A DNA stretch of 64,000 nucleotides, taken from Liopterus haemorrhoidalis. Its lineage: Eukaryota > Arthropoda > Insecta > Coleoptera > Dytiscidae. The notes under the pieces were generated by a model. It did not search any database, had not been told where the DNA came from, and saw nothing but the letters and a program-made list of their open reading frames with translations. The stretch lies in the NCBI GenBank assembly GCA_963971575.1, contig OZ020611.1, positions 57,259,381 through 57,323,380 of the forward strand. Direction: 5' to 3'. Positions 22,833 to 34,800 of this stretch are shown piece by piece. Every line of letters starts with the position of its first letter. Position 1 is the stretch's first letter. The position numbers and the translations under genes are program-made.

Positions 22833-25800
22833 CTGAAAAATAATTAAATTTATTATGATTATGAATTTTATAGGTAACGTCATCATAGTAAAGTTATCAA
22901 ACTACTGTCGGACTGTCTTAAGCTGGCCGGTGGCACACTGTACTGCACAGAGTGCGACATTATTATGAGTGAGTGAGACATAAGTTATGCCACCCGAGTA
23001 GTCAGGAAAAAAATTGATTAACTTTTTAACGAAGGAGCGAACTAATTTTTGTGTGACAGAACCGCACGACTGATTCACGAATATTAAAGGCGTCCCCTTC
23101 TATTTTTTCGCTACTGCGCAATCGGCCAGCTTAAGTTAGACTGTAATCTGTTACTGTTTTACTCTTGGCAGAATACTTTTTTTAATAGAAGGTTACATTA
23201 AAAGTAACTGTTCACGTGTAGATGGCTCTAGGGGCGTATGCTGTGGGCAGTGACAAATGTCTTTTATGTCATTTTGAATAATTTCCTACTAAAATTCAGT
23301 AATCAGACGCCATCTTTTGTATACGCAAGTGTTTTTCTATAACCAAATTAAAATGGGACGAAATAAGTTGTTTTTCTGTTGTTTCCTTCTACACTAATTT
23401 GATTTGAAAAAAAGTGCAGCTGTAGCTCATCGATTGCTTGTGAAAACTCATTTTTTTCGGTGAATGTGCTCCATCGGAAACAGTATTTAGAGCAGTGGTC
23501 CCCAAACTTTTTCGGTTCCCGGCGCCCTTAATGCATCAGAATTTTTCCGCGGCGCCCTAAGTCAAAACATTGGTCTAACTAATGCAGTTGAAGGAACAAT
23601 GGAACGTTTTCGCGGCGCCCCTGTAGCCCAGCCACGGCGCACAGTTTGGGAATCGCTGATTTGGTTCTCTGGTAATCTCTCTAGAGATTGGTTTCGACGA
23701 TTCAAAAGTTGTGATTCAAACGTTCACAACAAACAACGAACAGGTCGCTTAACCCTTTACCGCATAGTGTGCCATATATGGCACATTCCGATTTTTATTT
23801 TTTATTTTACTTTTAAAACTGAATCAGAACGTTACTTCATGAATGTTCATATATGCCACATACACAGCAATGGATCCTGCAGTATAATAATGGGCTGCAA
23901 TAGATTTGAGGATATCAAGCGGAATTTGCACTTCAACGATAACTCTGAATTTATTGAGAAAGGACAAATAGAAGATACGACCTTTTCTTTCAAAAATTCG
24001 AGGGCGACTGCTTGTAATCCCTAATGAAGAACACCTAGCAATTGACGAGCAAATAATACAGAATCATTTTCTTTTGTAACATCATGTAGAATCATAATGT
24101 TCCATGTACGGCACAAACCCTAAATTATTATTTTAATTATTATTTTTCCATAAAAATAATAATTAATATTTTAAATATGTTTTTAATTAATTTTTTTATC
24201 AATAAGAACCAATTACTAATGCTCATGAATTATTTCAGCCAAAAATAAAAATGCATGCAGTAAAGGGTTATAAAAGATCGAAGATGAAAATTGTAGTGTA
24301 TGACAAAGTGTCTGAATAGTTCTGCAAATAAATTTTAATACCAATGAGAAAAATGCGTTAAAAGTGTATAAATGCACTATTTATACTTATGTTTTGCTAC
24401 AAGTGAAGAAGAAAGATTATTAGTGATGCTAAAATTTTGTTTCTATTAAAGGGAATTTCTACTGTTCAGATGATTTTAAACAAGCTTTTAACGTTGAATT
24501 TTTCATTTTCCCTGTTTCACATATGTAAGAAAATCGTTTAATGTTATGTAAATTATTGTTAATATAATTAAAACCCTTTGTTATTTTATGTGGGTGTTCC
24601 GTAACTGTGTTAGTTTGCAAATATTTGACAGTTTTCTTGTGTAGAATAAATTACAATTTCTCCTTCTATAAAATTTCTTGAGAAATGTGCAAATATTAAG
24701 TATTCAAATAAATGTTTTAAGTTCAAAGTATAACATTTTATTTTCTCTGTGAGTATAACCTGTGCCAAGCAAATTTTATCATAAAATGGATTCACATATA
24801 TTAATACTCGGTTATAATTCAAATATACTGTATACAGCAAGAAAACGTAAATTAGACCAGAAATTATATACGTTGACAGATGAGTATCCTTTTTCGTGTC
24901 AAAAGTTCAGAAGGCGATAGTGGCGCCGTTTCGGTAATTATAGTCGCGAATTAGAGGTTTTTACAAGCCGCCACTGTCTGATGGGCAGTATATTTAGTTT
25001 TGTTATTGGACAATAGGTGGATACACCGGTTTTCATATTTTTTCCCCATTACATTATACTCTAATAATATTACTTACATTGCGTACAGTATCATTCAGCA
25101 TACTGCCCAAATTTTCAGATAATGTATCGAAAGAAGGTCTTTCTGTTGGTTTGGCATGCCAACAACGCTTCATAATTTCGTACCTGTAAAAATATAAAAG
25201 ATCAAATATTGAAACAACGGTCATTATTGACTGTAGTACGTACAATTCTTTTGTAGAATATTGAGGGGAGTCCATTCGAAATCCACCTACTAATTTATGG
25301 TATAATCTCTCGTCAGCCTCCATTCCGGGGTAAGGAGTGCGAGCCAGAGAGAAGAATTCCCAAAGTACAATACCAAATGACCAAACATCCGATTGGGTTG
25401 AAAACACTCGATCGCTGATTGATTCAACAGCCATCCATTTTATTGGTAGTGGACCCTAGAACAAAATTATAATAATTTCATCTGTAAATGAAAAACATAA
25501 AAACCAGCTGGCGTGTCCGTACTTCTAAGCCGGGACAGTATCGAATTTCGCCTTGCTTACCGAATTTTTTCAAAGGCAATATTTGTCCCGAATTTTCCCG
25601 AATTTTAGAAAAGGTACGTATTTTCAATATTTATTATAAATATACATATTTCAACTAAAATTATTTTTACAAAACTTGAATTAAAAAAAAAAAAACAACC
25701 GAAATGGTATTTTCCTTGATAAACAGCTTCAGATACTTTCTGGACTGTGAATTATGAAGAAAACTGTGCGGATTTTTATACAATGCTTCTAAGAAAAAAA

Positions 25801-28800
25801 GACCTACTCAAAATATCCATAGTTCTATCCGGAAAAATACAAAAAGTAATTTTAATGAATAAATTTTAAATTCATTTAAAAAATACTGTGATTTTAATAA
25901 TGTACCTTTTGATAACATAAGTTTGTCTGAATAAGAATTTTCTGTGATTGGAAATTTTTATTCATTAAAAATTATAATCTATTATATATAAATTGTCTTA
26001 AAAAAAGGAATAACAATTATATTTGAATAATTAACCCCCTTCCCCGTCTATGAGCTTCTGTCCCGAATTTTGAACTAAAAAATATGGTCACCTTAGCACT
26101 TCGTACGTTTTTAGGGTTTTGTAGGTAGGACCATCAAAAAACCCTTATAACGTCATGTGTCTGTCTGTCTGTACGGTACAAATTGTAGGTAAACTGCTGA
26201 ACAGAGAAAGTTGAACTTTGGCATGTTTCTAAACCTCTTTGACCCACACATAGGAAAAATATAAACAGTTAAAAAAAAAACACATCGTGAGATAAATATG
26301 AACAATGTATTTAATGGAAAAATAAATTAAACCTCTTAATGCGGGGATAACAAAACACATTTTTATTTATGAAAAATCATTTTTTTTTTATAGGGGTTTT
26401 CACCAAAAATATGTAAAAAAAACTATTATCCCCCAACCTTATATCCCAGAGGGGTTGATCTAAAAATCTGAAAAAATCTCCATAATGTACATTGATGGGC
26501 ATTGGAATAGTTCAACACGAATTTTTGATCAAATTAGTTTTTCGAAAAACATCGTTTTTATGTCGAAAACAATAATAATTTTTAAAAATTCACTGGGTGC
26601 GTTTTGTTGGTGGCTGGTTGGAAGTACTAGAAATGATGCGCAAGAAAACGACAATTTTGATCGTGAAGTAAACATGGAATGACATTTGCTTGGAGGTTAA
26701 GTCATATGGTTATACTTAGAACAAATAACGAACATATTTCACCTAAATGGATAATCTAAATAATAAATGCAGAATAAAAAAACTTTATAATTGAAGCAAA
26801 TATTCAAGAATGTTTTAGAACGAGTAATTGAATTGTACATACATTTTAAGTTTAGATTTATCAATTCTATATTAAAATCATATAGGTATATATTTATTTT
26901 AGGACACAAAATGAGAAAATACCTAAAAGTAAAAATTATTTTTAAGCAGTAATACCAAGATTCAATTCTAATATGTACATTTAAAAACCAAATGAAAACC
27001 ACTGCATTCAAATATTACTTTTCATCCCCACCAAACTTATTCATTCCAGTCGTTCGACCTCGAAGCATCGAATGAGTAAAATGTATAGAATGAGAATACA
27101 GTCGCAACAAAACGCGTATTCTGATTAAACCGAAACCAGAATTGGCACAACAAAACGCACCCATTGTGTGATCACATCATGAATGTAATGACCCGCGAAA
27201 TTGTTACACTACAGCTGTTCTAAAATCGTTTAAAGTACGACATTTTATGTTCAAGTAGGAGATCCCATTGCAAAAGTAGGACGGCTGGTAAGCCTAAATG
27301 TATGTAGATGCACTCTAATCAGTAATGTTTGTATACATTTTCGTTAGAAACTATTTTTGAAATTTTGCCAAGAAATATGAAAATAGACTTCTAAGTTTAG
27401 ATAATAAAGAAGCATCCGGTATGGTCTAGTGGCTAGGATACCTGGCTCTCACCCAGGAGGCTCGGGTTCGATTCCCGGTACCGGAATAAATTTTTTATTA
27501 AAAAAAACTTATTACCAATAAATTATACGTTGTTTTCTATTATTTAGAAGACTTTGTACTTAGATATCTAAACTTTTAGATAATGCGGAAGCATCCAGTA
27601 TGGTTACTGGCTAGGATACCTGGCTCTACGGCCGTTTCTTGGGTTACCACCGCATGGGTGCAAAATTTTTGTGCCGTCCTTCGTAAAAATTTAAAAAATC
27701 CAAAGTACAATAAAGCCTTGTTATAATAGTTCCATAACATAAGCATGGCATATCCATAAAGAAGACGGTTTCATTGTTATGAACAGCTGTTTCAAATAAA
27801 CAGAACAAAGAGATGTATCAATTATAAACGAGGCTTAACACTTTACGAAACATTATATTTTACTGCTGCGTTGTTAAAGTGTCGGGTTCAAATCCGTTCA
27901 GGCATGGAATTTAAAAAAAAAAAAATAGAATGGTTTTGGCTAATTGGCGAAGTAGCAAAAGCTTTTTCAAAAGATTTTCAAAAAGCAATTTCAAAAAGAT
28001 TTTGAAAATTGCGCCTATGGCTTCCATTGGTTGTTTTAAGTCATAACTCTGATTGTTGTTTTAAGCCCCTCTGATTTCGTGTATTCAATTTCAATAATTT
28101 CAACTGGTTATTAAATTTACGCTTTTAAAAATGAAATGCAAAATTTGGCCAAATATAACTAGAATTTTGAAAAAAAATAATTTAAACAAAATAAAAATGC
28201 AAAAAAAACTAAAAAAATAAAATTGTCTCCAGATCGGATCGAACCTTAGTTTGCAAATTAGAACGCAAAGAGAGACAGACAAACAGACGACAAAATGACG
28301 GTATAAGAGTTTTTTGGTCATACCTACAAAACCCTAAAAATCAAATATAATAAGTGAAAAAAGAAAGAAATTATTACTTGAGCAATTACAGATTAAGGAC
28401 CGAGATTTTCATTTCAAAAATAAGTGGCTTATAACTTATTAGGCAAATAGTTGCATAGCAAAAAAAAAAATCTCGCGGACCGGTGATTAGGAAACACTGG
28501 TCTAGTAGCTAGGATACCTGGCATTCATCCAGGAGGCTCGGGTTCGATTCCCGGTACCGGAATCATATTTTTAATACAAAAAACACAGTTATGCAAAGAT
28601 ATTTAAAAGATGTCATCTCAGTTTAGATAATGAGAAAGTATCCGGTATGGTCTAGTGGCTAGGATACCTGGCTTTCACCCAGGAGGCTCGGGTTCGATTC
28701 CCGGTACCGGAATGATCTTTTTAATACAAAAACACTGTTATGCCAAGATATTTAAAAGATGTCATCTCAGTTTAGATAATGAGAAAGTATCCGGTATGGT

Positions 28801-31800
28801 CTAGTGGCTAGGATACCTGGCTTTCACCCAGGAGGCTCGGGTTCGATTCCCGGTACCGGAATGATCTTTTTAATACAAAAACACTGTTATGCCAAGATAT
28901 TTAAAAGATGTCTTCTCAGTTTAGATAATAAGGAAGTATCCGGTATGGTCTAGTGGCTAGGATACCTGGCTTTCACCCAGGAGGCTCGGGTTCGATTCCC
29001 GGTACCGGAATGATCTTTTTAATACAAAAACACTGTTATGCCAAGATATTTAAAAGATGTCTTCTCAGTTTAGATAATAAGGAAGTATCCGGTATGGTCT
29101 AGTGGCTAGGATACCTGGCTTTCACCCAGGAGGCTCGGGTTCGATTCCCGGTACCGGAATAATATTTTTAATACAAAAACACAGTTATGCCAAGATATTT
29201 AAAAGATGTCTTCTCAGTTTAGATAATAAGGAAGTATCCGGTATGGTCTAGTGGCTAGGATACCTGGCTTTCACCCAGGAGGCTCGGGTTCGATTCCCGG
29301 TACCGGAATGATATTTTTAATACAAAAACACTGTTATGCCAAGATATTTAAAAGAAGTCTTCTCAGTTTAGATAATAAGGAATTATCCGCTATGGTCTAG
29401 TGGCTAGGATACCTGGCTTTCACCCAGGAGGCTCGGGTTCGATTCCCGGTACCGGAATAATATTTTTAATACAAAAACACAGTTATGCCAAGATATTTAA
29501 AAGATGTCTTCTCAGTTTAGATAATAAGGAAGTATCCGGTATGGTCTAGTGGCTAGGATACCTGGCTTTCACCCAGGAGGCTCGGGTTCGATTCCCGGTA
29601 CCGGAATGATCTTTTTAATACAAAAACACTGTTATGCCAAGATATTTAAAAGATGTCTTCTCAGTTTAGATAATAAGGAAGTATCCGGTATGGTCTAGTG
29701 GCTAGGATACCTGGCTTTCACCCAGGAGGCTCGGGTTCGATTCCCGGTACCGGAATAATATTTTTAATACAAAAACACAGTTATGCCAAGATATTTAAAA
29801 GATGTCTTCTCAGTTTAGATAATAAGGAAGTATCCGGTATGGTCTAGTGGCTAGGATACCTGGCTTTCACCCAGGAGGCTCGGGTTCGATTCCCGGTACC
29901 GGAATAATATTTTTAATACAAAAACACAGTTATGCCAAGATATTTAAAAGATGTCTTCTCAGTTTAGATAATAAGGAAGTATCCGGTATGGTCTAGTGGC
30001 TAGGATACCTGGCTTTCACCCAGGAGGCTCGGGTTCGATTCCCGGTACCGGAATGATCTTTTTAATACAAAAACACTGTTATGCCAAGATATTTAAAAGA
30101 TGTCTTCTCAGTTTAGATAATAAGGAAGTATCCGGTATGGTCTAGTGGCTAGGATACCTGGCTTTCACCCAGGAGGCTCGGGTTCGATTCCCGGTACCGG
30201 AATGATATTTTTAATACAAAAACACTGTTATGCCAAGATATTTAAAAGAAGTCTTCTCAGTTTAGATAATAAGGAATTATCCGCTATGGTCTAGTGGCTA
30301 GGATACCTGGCTTTCACCCAGGAGGCTCGGGTTCGATTCCCGGTACCGGAATTATATTTTTAATACAAAAACACTGTTATGCCAAGATATTTAAAAGAAG
30401 ACTTCTCAGTTTAGATAATAAGGAAGTATCCGGTATGGTCTAGTGGCTAGGATACCTGGCTTTCACCCAGGAGGCTCGGGTTCGATTCCCGGTACCGGAA
30501 TGATATTTTTAATACAAAAACACTGTTATGCCAAGATATTTAAAAGAAGTCTTCTCAGTTTAGATAATAAGGAAGTATCCGGTATGGTCTAGTGCATGGG
30601 TGTCAAACTCATATCAGCCCCGGGCCATTTTTCTAACAAATAAAATTCACGCGGGCCGCACGATACGTATTTATATTATTACTCATTCTGTTTTTCATTT
30701 TCCACCATTTTTTTGAATATTTATTTGAAGGTAAAGAAATAACAATTAAATTTTGCCAAAATATTTCCTTTATCAAACAACAAAGTTCAGCGTATTGGTA
30801 ATGTAAACTGCAGTTGCATCTATAGAAAAGTGCTATTTGATAGCTCTGCTTACGAGTATATTATATGGAATCATGGGGAATTACCGATCTACCGACTATC
30901 GCATGGCCTTGTCTAACTGCAACAGTTACTGCCTGATTATTGGTTTTCCGCCCTTTGCCAAAGTCTTGACGCCGCAGCCCGAACAGAATCTGTCACGAGG
31001 TGTTTCCGCTAAAATAAATTTTTATACTGTATAAGACATATAGTATAAAAATTTATTATAGTATAAGAAGTCGTTGCGGGCCGCAAAAATACAACAATTG
31101 GGCCTCATGCGGCCCGCGAAACGCCAGTTTGACACCCTTGGTCTAGTGGCTAGGATACCTGGCTTTCACCCAGGAGGCTCGGGTTCGATTCCCGGTACCG
31201 GAATGATATTTTTAATACAAAAACACTGTTATGCCAAGATATTTAAAAGAAGTCTTCTCAGTTTAGATAATAAGGTAGTATCCGGTATGGTCTAGTGGCT
31301 AGGATACCTGGCTTTCACCCAGGAGGCTCGGGTTCGATTCCCGGTACCGGAATGATATTTTTAATACCAAAAAACACAGTTATGCCAAAATATTTAAAAG
31401 ATGTCTTCTCAGTTTAGATAGTAAGGAAGTATCCGGTATGGTCTAGTGGCTAGGATACCTGGCTTTCACCCAGGAGGCTCGGGTTCGATTCCCGGTACCG
31501 GAATGATATTTTTAATACCAAAAAAACACTGTTATGCCAAAATATTTAAAAGATGTCTTCTCAGTTTAGATAGTAAGGAAGTATCCGGTATGGTCTAGTG
31601 GCTAGGATACCTGGCTTTCACCCAGGAGGCTCGGGTTCGATTCCCGGTACCGGAATGATCTTTTTAATACCAAAACACTGTTATGCCAAGATATTTAAAA
31701 GATGTCTTCTCAGTTTAGATAATAAGGAAGTATCCGGTATGGTCTAGTGGCTAGGATACCTGGCTCTCACCCAGGAGGCTCGGGTTCGATTCCCGGTACC

Positions 31801-34800
31801 GGAATGATATTTTTAATACCAAAACACTGTTATGCCAAGATATTTAAAAGATGTCTTCTCAGTTTAGATAATAAGGAAGTATCCGGTATGGTCTAGTGGC
31901 TAGGATACCTGGCTTTCACCCAGGAGGCTCGGGTTCGATTTCTGGTACGGGAATATTCTTTTTAACTGTACACTTCTTATTCACATAATTCAAACGATTA
32001 AAATATATATTTAAACAATGGAGTTTTAATTATATATGTGCATGTACTATATGTATGTGAATGAAATATGTGTGTTCTGACAGCACTATTAGCAGAGACT
32101 TGCCCAAGGTATGACGAATGAAGGCCGTAATTTATTCTTTACTTAACAGCAAAAATGAATATGAGAAAAGAAACAATTCCTATATGTCCAATGCAGTTTT
32201 CAATAGGATATATATTCAGGGAGCTACGGAGAGAGTTACCTAGAAACGAAGTATCTCACGTATTATTACTTGAAATTGAAATATCTCACATATCATTTAC
32301 GTTACAGCAAAAATGTACATTACAAAACCCATACGAAGTACGGCTATTAACAAATACTATGAGTTCGTTGATAGATCAGCCACAAAAAACGGTATTGATA
32401 ACGGTAATGGTACGGTTTCGGAGGCACTGAAATAAAACTCTTATCTCAAATTATCGTAAATTGTTCTTCTTTCCTTAAAGACACCGAGTTTATGGGCAAA
32501 TTATGAACTTATATGATCTAATATTAAAGCAATTGATGTAAATAAAAACTTATATATAAAATAAGAAATAACAGTAATAATACTTACATCGCCTTTCTTT
32601 TTGTAATTATCAGATTTGTACATACTCTTTGCTAATCCAAAGTCACATATTTTAACAATATTATCTTCAGCTAATAAGATATTCCTGGCAGCCAAATCAC
32701 CGTGTAGTACCTACAAAAATATAATAATCATATAAGGTTAAATAACATGTGCTTTTCATATTTAACTTGCCTTCCTTGAAGCTAAATAATCCATTCCTCT
32801 TGCTACTTGGAAAGCCCAGCACAGTAAATCACTTGTACATATTGGTTTAACATTGCCTCTGTTGTAATCACCTCTGTAGTTCGATCGCCATTCTGGTTGT
32901 TGTGTTCCACTCGAACTCTGGTAGCATATTTCATCACCTAATAAATTAAATCATAATTATTTTTCTTTAACTAGTCGAGACCTGTCATTAGATTTAAGAC
33001 TTCACTTGGTATAATGTTATATATAAGGGCTGTAAATGGGGTGCACACCCAAACATGATGCTCCTTTTCTACAAGGCATATGTCAGGTCTATGTTAGATT
33101 ATGCAAGCATCTGTTACCATCTAGCCTCAAATTCAGTCAAAATACAGTCTAAATCCCTAAGACTTTGAATAAGAGTCTTAAGATCGACGCCAATAACTTC
33201 CCTTCTAGCAGAGACCTGCGAACTCCCACTAAGCTACCAAAGAAATAAATTAACATACAAATATCTGCTAAACAAAGTATACAATGACTATCCCAGTCTA
33301 AAAACTCTGATTGAGATGTTCCAAAAGGACCTAACACTAACCAACGGCATAAAACATACACCGAAAAAACTTCTCCACACATATGGCAAAATTACGGAGA
33401 ACTTGGGAAATATACGAGTAGCGAAGAACAGTCCCATATTTACTTTTCCATACAACGGAAAACTCAAGAAACCAGAATTTATTTACCTTGCCTATACAGA
33501 CAACATCGATTTAAACAAAATCATCTTCCATGATGCTCTAGAATCAAGAGCAGGAAACTACCCCAAAATATACACAGATGGGTCTAGAAATATACAAACA
33601 AATACTAAAAGAGCTGTTTTTTATTGTACAGCCACCAAAACAAACAAATTATTCCCATTACCGCCGATCTTCTGTTCATACTCTGCCGAACTATACCAAA
33701 GAAGCAATAATCGATACAATATAGAACAACGGATCAAAAAATCTCCTAATAGTCAGTGACTGTCTAAGCGCTCTTAAAACAATAGAAAACATCCAATCGC
33801 ACCCTAGAGATTACGAAATCCAAGAGATAGGACAGCTATTACAAAAAGCACAGGACGACAAAATAAACAAAAAATTCATGTGGATCAAAGCCCATCAGGG
33901 CATAGCTGAGGGCAATGACGAAGCGGACAAACTAGTCAAAAAGACCTGCACTCTTCAACTGACCAGTCCAAAAAATCATAAAATACCAGAATGGGAAAAT
34001 GAATGGAAAACAGTATCTAATTATAAAGGAAGATTTTATGCCGCCATAGAAAGAACACTACCAAAGAAACCATGGTTCCAATATGTAGCGCAGTTCCATT
34101 GTTACCCTCTGTAGATTCAGAACAGGACACGCCAAATACCCAGAACCAGAGCCCCAGTAAGGGGGGGGGGCGGAGGGGGCGACGGCCCCTAGCGCACTAA
34201 GGAAATGGGCGCCGATGAGCTTGACTAAAGAGCGCCACATTGCGAAAGTGAGGATCATCACCTGGAATTTGGGAGGTGAGGACCTTTTTTTTTGCTCTTC
34301 ACTTGGAATTTGCGAGGTGAGGATCTTTTTTTTTTGATCACCACTTGGAATTATTTGCCAAGGGCGCCAAAACGCAGTTTTGCCCCTAGCGCAAGTTTTC
34401 CTTACTGCGGCTCTGCCCAGAACACCTACACAAGATTGGTATCACTCAATCACCAATCTGCACCTGTGACAATAGAACCGTAGGAAACCTAAACCACATT
34501 TTTTTCAGTGTACCTCACACACAAACAATAGGTTACGATTCATCTAACAAATTACCAAGCAACTAAAGAAAGAACCTGTAGACATAAAGGATATTTTAAG
34601 GAACCCAAATACCTAGAAATACATAATGATTTATATCAATGATTCCGATATAGAAATTTAAGTTTACCTTTAGTTGTTATAATCAAAGTCTTGTATACTA
34701 ATTGTAAATTTTTGTTAGCTGGCTAATATGGCTAATCAGGCTAAGACCAGATAAATAAAAAAAAAATAAAAATATATATATATATAAGGGCCGGATAGTT

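Larger units (their letters stand above)
23340..24330 (+). pseudogene. Mariner transposase N-terminal relic, split by two insertions
   Basis: Reading with frame changes, 23400-23490 gives [11 protein letters not shown] then CSIGNS/CAPSET-like residues; after the hAT MITE at 23494-23657 it resumes [12 protein letters not shown] ... QRTGR (23680-23748); after the piggyBac element (23753-24267) it continues with K-x-E-D-E. This order matches the DNA-binding half of mariner transposases (WFxRFKxGDxxxxDxxRxGRP). No catalytic part is left. Confidence 0.65.
28563..31960 (+). repeat. Tandem array of tRNA-Glu units (149 bp)
   Basis: Each unit is a 72-nt tRNA-Glu plus a 77-nt spacer containing a pol III terminator (ttttt 7-11 nt after the gene), tgccaagatatttaaaaga, and tcagtttagataataagg before the next gene. 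Twelve steps from 28641 to 30429 are exactly 149 bp. One unit holds a 546-bp hAT element. The last units are 149-152 bp apart. Confidence 0.93.

Noticed and set aside
28563..31960. Regular direct repeats reminiscent of a CRISPR array
   Set aside because: The repeats are 72-nt tRNA-Glu genes with constant spacers in a eukaryotic intron.
32155..32430. 91-codon ORF after the tRNA array
   Set aside because: No recognisable motif, AT-rich codons, no splice context; left as unassigned.
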